This document shows positions 1 to 8,838 of a DNA stretch of 64,000 bases, piece after piece; within the stretch, counting starts at the first letter, position 1; the number at the start of each line of letters is the position of its first letter. This DNA is from an uncultured Christensenellaceae bacterium (lineage in GTDB: Bacteria > Bacillota > Clostridia > Christensenellales > Borkfalkiaceae), in assembly GCA_910587825.1 (NCBI GenBank), contig CAJUNJ010000002.1, forward strand, positions 1 to 64,000. Direction: 5' to 3'. The notes beneath the pieces are model-generated. The model did no database searches, was not told the DNA's origin, and saw only the letters and a list, made by a program, of their open reading frames with translations. A program made the position numbers and the translations under genes.

Positions 1-26
1 GCTTATCCATAAAAGTTTTTTTGTAA

Positions 27-680
27 TTACGCGACAATGAGAGCACCCCCCCCCTGCGTTTTTGTAATACGGACAAAATCCCGTCCTACGTGTGTGACGT
101 GACAGAGATTTACGATATAACACTTACTGCATTTTGCAAAATTCGACGGAAGTTTTTTTTCCTGTTCCGAAAGGGTACCCCACACGCTTATTTCGCCGTC
201 CATAGTGTGGTAAGTAAGTCTGTGGTCGCGGACTTCTACAAAGTAAATGGTGTTAAGCGCAACTTTGCGTATTCCGTCAGCTGTCTTTAAAACAACCTGC
301 GGAGCGCGCGTACGCAACTTATCGGTAATCCGAATCATCGTCGTTACGAAATTTTTTTGCTTTATAGGCGACAGAATAAAGTCAATCGCATTTACGCCGT
401 AACCGAGTATGGCAATTTCGGGCAACTCCGACACAAGCACAAGCGGAACGGCATCGTCGTATTTTCTTAGTAGATTGAGTTCGTTTTTTATACCGTCGGA
501 AAGCTTATGGACGCATAAGAAAACAAGCTCGTAAGCGTTGCGGTAATCTTCGGCAAATAAAATTATGTCCGAATAAATTTTCGTCTGAACCGACAGTCCT
601 GCATTTTTATAAAATTCTGTCAGATAAGCCGCAAGCGTCTGGGCTTCCGAATTATTATCGTCAATAATCGCAACGCGCAT
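27..680 (-). CDS. LytTR-type response regulator with degenerate receiver; frame broken at a G9 tract
   Basis: DNA-binding regulator of the AgrA/LytR class: an N-terminal CheY-like receiver (about residues 1-120) followed by a LytTR domain. I start it at the ATG at 680, preceded by a GGGGT ribosome site, which places the receiver beta-1 motif (RVAIIDDN) at the very start; a longer upstream frame exists but has no such support. The acidic pair D7/D8 is kept. At the usual phospho-acceptor position (normally F-L-D) the sequence is F-L-C (C56), and the usual K-P near the end is S-P, so phosphorylation is doubtful. Near the 3' end a run of nine G residues (46-54) is followed by a stop after GGGALIVA. 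With one G fewer (or two more) the frame reads GGVLSLSRNYKKTF and runs off the window edge, which is the normal LytTR C-terminus. The gene is therefore frameshifted or phase-variable, and partial. Confidence 0.75.
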   Translation of the reverse strand: MRVAIIDDNNSEAQTLAAYLTEFYKNAGLSVQTKIYSDIILFAEDYRNAYELVFLCVHKLSDGIKNELNLLRKYDDAVPLVLVSELPEIAILGYGVNAIDFILSPIKQKNFVTTMIRITDKLRTRAPQVVLKTADGIRKVALNTIYFVEVRDHRLTYHTMDGEISVWGTLSEQEKKLPSNFAKCSKCYIVNLCHVTHVGRDFVRITKTQGGGALIVA

Positions 681-760
681 AAATACCCCGATATATGTTT
701 TTATTATACAATAAATAAAAATACAAAGCAAGTATATTTTAAAAACCGTATAAAAAATTA

Positions 761-797
761 CTCTCCGCAAGACTTTGGGTCTGCGGAGAGTAAAGTT
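761..797. terminator. Bidirectional intrinsic terminator
   Basis: Nine-base-pair stem (761-769 with 782-790) with a T-rich run on both sides. It lies after the leftward GH3 gene ending at 808 and separates it from the LytTR gene. Confidence 0.6.
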
Positions 798-807
798 TTT
801 TTAATGG

Positions 808-3800
808 TTATTCGTGATTTTCGGTTGTATCAACCGTCTGCGTCCGGGCGGTTGCCCCCTTTTCCTTCTTTAATGTGAAATAGATTATCAGCGCACCCCA
901 GACGGCAAACGCAGCGGCAAGACCGACGTCGGCGCATATTACGCCAACGACCCACAAAGCGGGTTTATAACCGAGCACGTTGATATCCATTACGTTTGAC
1001 TGAGCCGAAGCGTAAAGTATATTCTTCGTTGCACGGCGCAGGCAGGCAACCTGCGTAGCATCGTTTGCGTTTGCGGAAGGTCTGTCGTCCTGGTTAAGAC
1101 GAAGGTCGCCGCCGGCACGTATCATCTGATCTTCGTTTACGAAGTTGTAAATACCGTAGTCGGTGATAACCGAACCTTTAAATCCCCATTCGTTGCGTAA
1201 AACTTCGGTAAGAGTACGGTAGCTTCCGCCTACCCATTCCGTTCCCACGCGGTTGAAGCTTGACATCATACCGGTTGTTTTACCTTCCTTGACGGCAATT
1301 TCGAAAGGCTTGAAGTAAATTTCCCTCATCGCCTGTTCGTTTGCCCAAACGAGAATACCGCCGAGTCCGCGAGCGTTGCCCGCTTCGCTTCCCGTATCGT
1401 CGCGGCTGGTTTCATTGTCGTTGAGAACGAAGTGTTTAAGGTAAGTAACTACTCCCTTTTCCTTTGCGCCGAGAATAACCTGAGTTGCAAGTCTGCCGCT
1501 TATTAAGCCGTCCTCACTGTAATACTCCCAGTTCCTTCCGCCGAAAGGCGAACGGTGAATATTGACTGCGGGTGCATACCAAGCGTTCATAGGGGAACCG
1601 TCCGTAAGCCCTACAAGCGCTTCGTTACCTATCATTCTGCCCATTTGGTATGCAAGCTCTTCATTCCACGTTGCGCCCATTATGCACTCTGCAACGTAGA
1701 AGCAGTTCGTATCACGTAAGCCCGTATTTCCCATAAACGAGTTCCACCCGCTGGGCCCGTCAAATTCACGGGTTGCCATTTTGCCGATAGAACTTATATT
1801 GACAGTGCTGAACGCACCTTTGCCGATAAGCATAGCCATATCGCCGACGCTCATCTGGTCGAGAAGTTCGTCCCACTTTTCGTCATTATAATCCACGCCG
1901 TACATATCAGTAAACTTGATTTCGCCCGGTTGGTTGGTAGCGGGAAGTTCAGTTGCTTCCCAAGGCTGACCGGCGTCGTTCTTCTTCCAGATAAGCGATT
2001 CGATAAACTGAGCCGACACTTCTTTTTCCGCGTCCGTCGGGGGAGTAGGCATTGTGCCTTCCCAATCGTTGCGCGAAAGGTATTTTTCGATATGTTCGCT
2101 TACGTCGTCGTAACGGTTGACCACATCGTATCCCGTAACGGCGTCTTTACGGTAGGTTTCGTCTTCCGCAACATTAAAGCCGTATGTTTGGCAGGGCGTA
2201 TGCGCGTCGTAAGAGATACTAACGGAATAGTCGCCCGCTTCGAGAATGTAGCCCTTGAAATTACTTTTATTAAGTCCCTGATAGTCGTATGACTTCATAT
2301 CGGACACTTTCATTGAAAGACTTACGTCCCTGCTTTCGCCTGCGGGAATTAACGGCGTTTTGACGAAATCGCCCAATACAACGTGCGACTTTTCTATTCC
2401 GCCCGGAGAGTAAGGCGCGGTAAAATAGAGCTGTACTACGTCTTTACCCGCATAATCGCCGTTATTGGTAACGGTTACGGTAACTGTAATTTCATCTTCA
2501 CCCGTAAGAACGGCATTATCGCCTATGCTGCAATTTTTGACAGTCCAACTGAAATCCGAATACGACTTGCCGTATCCGAAAGGATAAACAACGTTATTCT
2601 TATACCATTCTTCACCGTCTGTAAAACCGCGGGTTTCATAATAGCGGTAACCGACGTAAATGCCCTCTTCATATTCGGTATAGAAAGCGTCCGCCTTACT
2701 TCCTTTTACAAGATAACGGTTTCCGTCTTTCATATTATTTGAACCGAAGTTGTAATAGCTTGGCGTTTTGGTAAAGTCGGTAGCCCAGGTATCCGTCGTA
2801 TGCCCCGAAGGGTTGACGTTGCCGTTAAGAACTCTGCCGAGAGCCATTGCGCCCGATGAACCGGGAAGCCCCATCCAGAGCGCGGCGTCTATTTTGGATG
2901 CGTCGATATTGTAATTTTTTAGAGTGTTGTAAAGGCTGTCTTCTTCAAGGAAGCCCGCTTCCACCGTCTGCGCCGTATTGAATACGACGATAACTGTTTC
3001 GAAGTTGGCGCAGGCTTCGTTTATCATATCGACTTCGTTTTTGTCAAGTTGAAGATAATGATCTTCCTGACTTCTTGCACCCGCCGTCGTCTCGTTTCTT
3101 CTGTGACCGGGGTCTGCCTGCGTACGCATCGTACGGGGAAGATCGTAACCTTCGCCGCCTATTCTCGAAATAATTACTATTGCCGCATCGTCGTATTCGC
3201 CGTAGCTTGAACGAACGCTGCTGTAACCGTTGGGATTTTCGCCCGTGGCAAAGCCGAATACTTCCGCACCCATATTGGGGTTTTTGGGACGACCGTTACC
3301 GGAAGCGGATTTAGTGTAAAATTCCCTCATCGTCGCATTAAATTCGTAACCTGCGGCAGTAAGACTGTCGTAGACAGAACGGTTATCCGAACTTGAACCG
3401 TCCGCCGAACCGGAACCGCCTACAACGAGGTTGACGGAATTTTTACCGAATACGGTAACGCGGGGATTTGCCGAAGCGGGCGACACAGTCGACTTGGGGG
3501 TATGCAGAGGAAGCGTATTGTTATTGTTTTTAAGCAAAACAATGCCCTCTTCCTCTACCGTTTCGTTAAACGCGTTGGCTTTGGCAAGCATTTCTTCGGG
3601 GGAATTTATTCCCTCGTCAAGCGCGAAAAGCCCCCTGCGCTCTTCCGCAATGACAGCGCGGTCAAAGCCGAAGACAAGGTTAAGCGTTCCGCGGAGAAAT
3701 GGTTGCTGCGTACCGACAAGGGTAACTATAAGAACGAATGCAAGCGCAATGGAAGACACGAGAAGCCAAATACGCGTTCCGAGATGCTTCCAGATAAACT

Positions 3801-3813
3801 TGAACGGATTCAT
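808..3813 (-). CDS. Membrane-anchored glycoside hydrolase family 3, reversed domain order
   Basis: Putative beta-glycosidase of GH3, 1001 aa. The domain order is reversed relative to most GH3 enzymes. An N-terminal membrane segment (about 13-35) is followed by the GH3 C-terminal alpha/beta sandwich (motif EGIVLLKN near 90), a fibronectin-III-like domain (about 470-540), and only then the TIM-barrel domain, with its predicted nucleophile D885 in the motif SVITDYG. A second hydrophobic segment (about 952-980) and a basic tail end the protein. Reverse-ordered GH3 enzymes are known from rumen Clostridia. Both ends look membrane-anchored, placing the catalytic part outside the cell. It follows a CBM-like lipoprotein and a second GH3 on the same strand, so the three probably act together on an extracellular glycan. 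The substrate cannot be read from the sequence. Confidence 0.88.
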   Translation of the reverse strand: MNPFKFIWKHLGTRIWLLVSSIALAFVLIVTLVGTQQPFLRGTLNLVFGFDRAVIAEERRGLFALDEGINSPEEMLAKANAFNETVEEEGIVLLKNNNNTLPLHTPKSTVSPASANPRVTVFGKNSVNLVVGGSGSADGSSSDNRSVYDSLTAAGYEFNATMREFYTKSASGNGRPKNPNMGAEVFGFATGENPNGYSSVRSSYGEYDDAAIVIISRIGGEGYDLPRTMRTQADPGHRRNETTAGARSQEDHYLQLDKNEVDMINEACANFETVIVVFNTAQTVEAGFLEEDSLYNTLKNYNIDASKIDAALWMGLPGSSGAMALGRVLNGNVNPSGHTTDTWATDFTKTPSYYNFGSNNMKDGNRYLVKGSKADAFYTEYEEGIYVGYRYYETRGFTDGEEWYKNNVVYPFGYGKSYSDFSWTVKNCSIGDNAVLTGEDEITVTVTVTNNGDYAGKDVVQLYFTAPYSPGGIEKSHVVLGDFVKTPLIPAGESRDVSLSMKVSDMKSYDYQGLNKSNFKGYILEAGDYSVSISYDAHTPCQTYGFNVAEDETYRKDAVTGYDVVNRYDDVSEHIEKYLSRNDWEGTMPTPPTDAEKEVSAQFIESLIWKKNDAGQPWEATELPATNQPGEIKFTDMYGVDYNDEKWDELLDQMSVGDMAMLIGKGAFSTVNISSIGKMATREFDGPSGWNSFMGNTGLRDTNCFYVAECIMGATWNEELAYQMGRMIGNEALVGLTDGSPMNAWYAPAVNIHRSPFGGRNWEYYSEDGLISGRLATQVILGAKEKGVVTYLKHFVLNDNETSRDDTGSEAGNARGLGGILVWANEQAMREIYFKPFEIAVKEGKTTGMMSSFNRVGTEWVGGSYRTLTEVLRNEWGFKGSVITDYGIYNFVNEDQMIRAGGDLRLNQDDRPSANANDATQVACLRRATKNILYASAQSNVMDINVLGYKPALWVVGVICADVGLAAAFAVWGALIIYFTLKKEKGATARTQTVDTTENHE

Positions 3814-3849
3814 TTAATTTTCTCCTTATTTTATTTAAGTCAAAAGAAC

Positions 3850-3888
3850 GTATACCGAACGGAACCCGTTCGGTATACTTCTTTTTTC
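3850..3888. terminator. Intrinsic terminator or attenuator between lipoprotein and GH3 genes
   Basis: Thirteen-base-pair perfect stem (3850-3862 with 3866-3878). It sits just after the stop of the leftward lipoprotein gene and before the next leftward GH3 gene, so the three-gene cluster may be only partly co-transcribed. Confidence 0.55.
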
Positions 3889-3909
3889 CGAATACTACCG
3901 AAAGATTAC

Positions 3910-4770
3910 TTATTCGTTATCTTCGGGTTCCCAGTTAAACGTTGCCGCACCCGCAAGTTCGACATAGTCTATATGGGGCATAACGGGCGTTGCGTTAAGC
4001 ATATTGACGTCGTTATCGGGCAGTACAAGCTCGATAGTGTTATCGCCGTCGTTGAGAGTTACAGCTTCACGCGTCGAAATTGTGATAAAATCATTTGCGG
4101 TAGCCGTTGCCGAGCGGAAATTAACTTCGCGTCCGTTGACGAGAATTTTAAATGTGCTTGTATTTACAACAAATTCGGTAGACATAGACGACTTAACGCA
4201 TACGGTTAAAGTTGCCGTAGTTTCCGCAGAGCTTGTAAACTCAAACAATACTTTACAACCTGCCTGACCTAAATCCGAGAGGTGTTTTCCGCCGCTTGCC
4301 TTTTCATTTGAACGGACGGTCTGCGGAGTGAACGAACCCGCCATAGTCGTCGCGTCGTCAAGGATAGCGCCTTCCGCTTCCATTCTGAACGTCATCACGG
4401 TAGTACCTGCGGGATAAACCGTAATGGTAAATTCCGCTTCCGCCGAAGCGCTTCCCGCCGTTGCCACAACAGTGAACTTAACGGGTGAAGAAGTAGCTTC
4501 CGACGGTGTTCCCGTAATCTTTCCGTCCGAACCGAGCGTAAGCTGCGAGGGCAAAGAGCTTCCGTCTTTGAGCGCGTATGTTATGCCGTCCGCGCCCGTT
4601 GCGGTTGCAACGGTGGCGCTACTTGCTTCGCCTACAACCGCCGTTAAACTTCCGCCTTCATAGGTTATTTTTTTATCCCCGCCGCCGCAAGCCGAAAGAG
4701 CGGCTACGCCGAGCGCAAGACAAACCATACAAACTGTGCTGATGAGTATTTTTAAAAATTTAGATTTCAC
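3910..4770 (-). CDS. Carbohydrate-binding surface lipoprotein with putative Ig domain
   Basis: Predicted lipoprotein of 286 aa. A hydrophobic leader ends in a lipobox (LSAC, Cys at about 28) followed by GGG. Residues about 40-115 resemble the He/PIG-type Ig fold (pattern S-LPSQLTLG-DGKITGTPSE). Residues about 125-280 form a beta-rich module starting FRMEAEGA and ending HIDYVELAG, the signature of family 6/35-like carbohydrate-binding modules. It contains no catalytic motif. It lies 24 bases after a GH3 gene that itself carries a He/PIG domain, so it probably helps capture the glycan attacked by the flanking GH3 enzymes. The ligand is unknown. Confidence 0.75.
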   Translation of the reverse strand: MKSKFLKILISTVCMVCLALGVAALSACGGGDKKITYEGGSLTAVVGEASSATVATATGADGITYALKDGSSLPSQLTLGSDGKITGTPSEATSSPVKFTVVATAGSASAEAEFTITVYPAGTTVMTFRMEAEGAILDDATTMAGSFTPQTVRSNEKASGGKHLSDLGQAGCKVLFEFTSSAETTATLTVCVKSSMSTEFVVNTSTFKILVNGREVNFRSATATANDFITISTREAVTLNDGDNTIELVLPDNDVNMLNATPVMPHIDYVELAGAATFNWEPEDNE

Positions 4771-4794
4771 TTTTTCACTTCCGGAATTGAGTTA

Positions 4795-7700
4795 TTATTT
4801 TTTTGCTTTCGAACGTTTGGCAACTACGAATACGATACCGAACATAGCAAGAGCCGCAGGAATTGCGATAGCCGTCTCGACTGAACCGGAGCAACCGCCC
4901 TTCTTTTCGTCCAGCTTATTCATTATATCTGTCTTCATATTGTCTAAATCTTCCTTAGTCGCATAGTCGGGCGCAACGGCTTCAACTTCGTTAACGCGCA
5001 GAACTATCGTAGCCTGAGCCGAAGCGAAGTTTCTTGACGAAGCTTCTATAACAAACGTGTATTCGCCCGCACGGTTTACAGTACCTTCAAGGTAACCGTC
5101 TTCAAGCGTAAGCCCTTCGGGAAGCATTCCGCCGACAAGCGTATAAGTAATAGTTGCGTCGTAATCGTAAACCGTGTTAAGCGATGCCGTTGCGATGTTT
5201 ACGCTGATTTCTTCGCCTACTTTAACGTCATCGAGATAAGCGTCGTTATACACGACTGCCGCGCCGTGGGGAACATCCATTGCATTGCTGTTTGCAACAG
5301 TGTAAAGGATATTGTGAGCGGCATTTTTAAGTCCGATAATAGTCGTATTATCAAGTTCTCCCGTTCCTATCACGCACGCCGCGGGAAGCTGCATACCGTA
5401 AACCGCCGCGTCAAGACAGAAGTCGCCGCCTGCGCGGAGCATCTGTTTTGCGTTAAGGAAGTCGTAAATAGCAATATCGGTATTTACAAGACCGTCGAAG
5501 CCGCATTCATTGCGCAGCCACTGAGTAAGCAGTCCGTAGCTTCCGCCTGCCCACGTTGTACCGAAGCGGCTGAACGAAGACATTGCGCCCATAGCTCCGC
5601 CGAGTTCGACTGCAAGCTGGAAGGGTTTAAGATAAATTTCACGGACAGCCTGTTCGCTGCACCAGATGCTGAGTCCCGAAGTCTTTGAACCGGGAGCGCC
5701 CATAAAGATACCGCGGTCCGTACCGCCGTCTTCGTGAAGCGCGAAGTGTTTGATGAATACATAACAGCCTTTTTCAGCCGCGCCGAGCGTAGCGTTTGCC
5801 GCCATCATACCTGCAAGCAAGCCGTCTTCCGAATAATATTCTTCATATCTGCTGAGGAAAGGCGAACGATGGGTATTCATACCGGGGCCGTACCAGCCGG
5901 TGTAAGCTTTAACCGATCTGCCGGTATCGCTTCTGCCCCAAAGTCCCTGATCGCCTATCATCTTGCCCATTTCGTAAGCAAGTTCTTTGTTCCAGGTTGC
6001 CGCAATTACGGGCGCGGTAGCAAATCTTGTATAAAGCGCACCTGCGGTACCGTTACCGGACCAACCCAAAGGCGAGTCGGTGTCGAGAGTTTCGGGCTTG
6101 CCGATGTAAGGAATGGCGTCGGATTTAAATCCGCCGTACTCGAACATATGAACTATTTCTTCACGTGTAAGCTGGTTGATAAGCGTCTCCCATCTCGGGT
6201 CGTTATAGCTTGCGCCTATCATATCGGAAAGAACCACGCTTGCCTGTGCGGGACGGGTTGCGGCGTCTGCAAAAGTTTCCGCCTCTGCGTCCGCGTCGTA
6301 CCAGGGAGCCGCACCGCCGCCGTATGCAGGGTTAGCTTCATCGTAATCCGATATACCGTCGCCGTCGCTATCCTTTGCAAGTATAACGCTTACGTCCCAT
6401 TCGTCAAGCTGAGCCTGTGTAAGATCTTTCTTTGTACGAAGCTGGGGAAGGTGGCTTCCGTCGGCCTTCATCGCATCGCGGGAAAGTTCGGTAAAGTCGC
6501 CTGCGCCTGCGTGTTGCGCACGGTCATCTTTTGCGCCGAGTCCCTTAAAATCGTAATCGAAAGCGTTATGAATTTCTTTGCCCGTCTGGTCGCTCTCGGT
6601 GATAATTATATCTTTGCTGAGATTTAAAGCGGGAAGCTGTTCAACACCTTCTTTAAGATTGTGCGAGTCTGTCTGTAATTTAATATAGTAATCGCCCGCT
6701 TCGAGAACGTACGCGCCCTTGCCAGAGTTTGCCGTTACGTCGTAAGAAGCCATATCGCGCAACTGTAAAGTAAGCGTGACGGTTTCAGACTGTCCGGGAG
6801 CAAGCACGTCCGTCTTTGCGAAATCGCCGAGTACGACGTGCGATTTTTCAAGATTGGACGTTTCGCTATAAGGCGCGGTGTAATAAAGCTGTACCACGTC
6901 CTTACCCGCATAATTGCCGTTATTGGTAACCTTAACGTCTACCTTAACGCGTTCGTTGCCGGTAATAGCCGAGCCTTGGATAGTGCGCACACCTTCGATT
7001 TTCCAAGAGAAGTCGGAATACGACTGACCTGCGCCGAAAGGATAAACGACGTTTTCGTTATACCAGTTTGCATTTTCGTCGGCTACTTCCACCGCCATTG
7101 TTTCATAATAACGGTAGCCGATATAAATACCTTCTTCGTAGTCGGTAAAATAAGCCGATACGGGTTGACCGCCAACGGTATACTGGTTGCCGCCTGCCGT
7201 AGTTTCGGTCGGTTCAAGACCGTTGCGTCCGAAGTTGTTGTAGGTGGGATCCTTAGTCATATCGACGGGATAAATGTCGGGGAGTCTGCCGGACGGGTTG
7301 ATTTCGCCGCTGAGTATTTTACCTACCGCATTGAAGCCCGTTGCGCCGGGTGCGCCTATCCAAAGAACCGCGTCGGCTTTTTCGTTTATGTAACCGAGTT
7401 CAAGGGGAATAGGGTCGTTTATTATAACTATAACGTTTCCGAAAACGCCTTCGTTTTTCTGTTCGAGAACGTAATCGAGAAGTTGTTTCTGTACCTTATC
7501 GATCTGACGGGAATGACTTGTCGTATCCCCTTCCCAGCCTGCGCCTTCGGCAAGCGTTCTTCCGCCGTTTGTCGAGCTTGCACCCGTTCTGCCGAGAACT
7601 ACGATAGCGGCATCACCGTAGTCCGCAAACGAATATTCCTTTGCTTTTACGGGGTTGATGTTGCCCATAGCGTAATCGCTTGTGTTGGTGTCGGCAAGAC

Positions 7701-8148
7701 TCTTCCAATCCGTGTAAGCCGCGCGAACCGCGGGGTTGGTCTTGTAACCGGCTTTTGCAAGACCCGAATAGAAATCGGACGTTGCGATTGTTACACCTGC
7801 GGAAGCGTCCGTATCGTTGACAGAAGCGCCTGCTTCGGGATAAACCGAATTATAGCCGAACAATGTTACGCGCGTTGCCTGCGTGCCCACTCCCTTTGTT
7901 TTAAGGGGAAGAGTGTTGTTACTATTCTTTAATAAAACAATACCCTCCTCGGCAATGCGCTCGTTAAGTTCGGCGCCCGCTACGATAGATTCGTTTTTGC
8001 TACCGTAATCGGACACGTAGGTTGCAGCGTCAGCGGTTTTAAAACCGTTTGTCTGCAATGTGGTTAAAAGGACTGCCGGCACCAACATTGCCGCCACTGC
8101 GGGAGCGATTGCAACGCGTGCTAATTTAGTCGCTTTTTTACCTGTCAT
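4795..8148 (-). CDS. Secreted, membrane-anchored glycoside hydrolase family 3, reversed domain order
   Basis: GH3 enzyme of 1117 aa from the ATG at 8148, chosen because AGGAGG lies just upstream and a signal peptide begins there; the frame extends 30 codons further without support. The order is signal peptide, GH3 C-domain (EEGIVLLKN), fibronectin-III-like domain, linker, TIM-barrel domain with predicted nucleophile D891 (GLVNTD), He/PIG Ig-like domain (about 976-1053), then a short charged stretch, the motif GGCSGS, a hydrophobic segment and a basic end. The GGC-S-G plus membrane segment plus basic tail resembles a surface-retention tail. It is a paralogue of the GH3 at 808-3813 with the same unusual domain order, so the pair probably arose by duplication. 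Predicted to act outside the cell on beta-linked sugars. Confidence 0.88.
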   Translation of the reverse strand: MTGKKATKLARVAIAPAVAAMLVPAVLLTTLQTNGFKTADAATYVSDYGSKNESIVAGAELNERIAEEGIVLLKNSNNTLPLKTKGVGTQATRVTLFGYNSVYPEAGASVNDTDASAGVTIATSDFYSGLAKAGYKTNPAVRAAYTDWKSLADTNTSDYAMGNINPVKAKEYSFADYGDAAIVVLGRTGASSTNGGRTLAEGAGWEGDTTSHSRQIDKVQKQLLDYVLEQKNEGVFGNVIVIINDPIPLELGYINEKADAVLWIGAPGATGFNAVGKILSGEINPSGRLPDIYPVDMTKDPTYNNFGRNGLEPTETTAGGNQYTVGGQPVSAYFTDYEEGIYIGYRYYETMAVEVADENANWYNENVVYPFGAGQSYSDFSWKIEGVRTIQGSAITGNERVKVDVKVTNNGNYAGKDVVQLYYTAPYSETSNLEKSHVVLGDFAKTDVLAPGQSETVTLTLQLRDMASYDVTANSGKGAYVLEAGDYYIKLQTDSHNLKEGVEQLPALNLSKDIIITESDQTGKEIHNAFDYDFKGLGAKDDRAQHAGAGDFTELSRDAMKADGSHLPQLRTKKDLTQAQLDEWDVSVILAKDSDGDGISDYDEANPAYGGGAAPWYDADAEAETFADAATRPAQASVVLSDMIGASYNDPRWETLINQLTREEIVHMFEYGGFKSDAIPYIGKPETLDTDSPLGWSGNGTAGALYTRFATAPVIAATWNKELAYEMGKMIGDQGLWGRSDTGRSVKAYTGWYGPGMNTHRSPFLSRYEEYYSEDGLLAGMMAANATLGAAEKGCYVFIKHFALHEDGGTDRGIFMGAPGSKTSGLSIWCSEQAVREIYLKPFQLAVELGGAMGAMSSFSRFGTTWAGGSYGLLTQWLRNECGFDGLVNTDIAIYDFLNAKQMLRAGGDFCLDAAVYGMQLPAACVIGTGELDNTTIIGLKNAAHNILYTVANSNAMDVPHGAAVVYNDAYLDDVKVGEEISVNIATASLNTVYDYDATITYTLVGGMLPEGLTLEDGYLEGTVNRAGEYTFVIEASSRNFASAQATIVLRVNEVEAVAPDYATKEDLDNMKTDIMNKLDEKKGGCSGSVETAIAIPAALAMFGIVFVVAKRSKAKK

Positions 8149-8330
8149 TATTTCTTCCTCCTGAAAATTTTTTTCGAAAACCGTTAAAGACTTTCGTATT
8201 TCAACGGTTATGATAATATCCGTAATAAACATTTTCAAGAAATATTTCGTAAGAGGTGTTCATTTTTTCGTGACAAGCATTTTGTGTTATTGAAAATCTA
8301 TTGCCGATTTTAAAATAATGTATAAAGTTT

Positions 8331-8362
8331 AAGCCCCGCGCGTTTTTCAACGCGCGGGGCTT
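8331..8362 (-). terminator. Terminator downstream of rnpB
   Basis: Twelve-base-pair GC-rich stem (8331-8342 with 8351-8362) immediately 3' of the RNase P RNA gene on the minus strand; the following T-run is short. Confidence 0.5.
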
Positions 8363-8371
8363 AAAAAGCAA

Positions 8372-8722
8372 TTTGAGATTAATCTGTAAGCCGAGTTCTG
8401 TCATGTACGGTCATCTATCTACACCTGAGGTCGCCCGCAGGTTCAAGCGATATTTACGGATAAAAGCGGACGGGCAGTCCCGACAGTTAAGTCGGCTTTT
8501 ATCCCAATCTTGCATCGGGTGGGGTTTAATTGGCTCCCCCCGTTACCGGAGGGACGGTGAGCTCTTACCTCGCCATTCCAACCTTACAGCTTGCGCTGCG
8601 GTATATTTCTGTTCACTTTCCTTGAAGTCGCCTTCTCCTGCCGTTAACAGGCACCCTTGCCCTGTGATGCTCGGACTTTCCTCACGCCGTTTGCACGGCC
8701 CGCGACCGTATAATTAACTCAA
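8372..8722 (-). ncRNA. rnpB: RNase P RNA (M1 RNA)
   Basis: Catalytic RNA of ribonuclease P, which trims tRNA 5' leaders. On the minus strand the conserved 5' core reads GAGGAAAGTCCGAGC followed by ATCACAGGG, and the 3' end carries ACAGAACTCGGCTTAC, both diagnostic of bacterial RNase P RNA. The P1 helix is visible: TTGAG-TTAAT at the 5' end pairs with ATTAA-CTCAA at the 3' end, which sets the approximate ends. The length of about 350 nt is normal. The region 8149-8371 otherwise holds only the GH3 leader and a terminator. Confidence 0.95.
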
Positions 8723-8777
8723 ATTATGATTATTTTATCACATTTTAAAAAAATAATAAACTCATTTAACGGTAAAG

Positions 8778-8806
8778 TTGATTTTTTGCATAAATTAATT
8801 TAGAAT
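8778..8806 (+). promoter_or_regulatory. Predicted sigma-A promoter of pyk
   Basis: TTGATT at 8778-8783, a 17-base spacer and TAGAAT at 8801-8806. A GGAG ribosome site follows before the pyk ATG. Confidence 0.5.
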
Positions 8807-8838
8807 AATACCGATAAATATTAACGGAGCTATACATA

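Noticed and set aside
8373..8717. Open frame on the plus strand over 8373-8717
   Set aside because: It is the reverse strand of the RNase P RNA gene.
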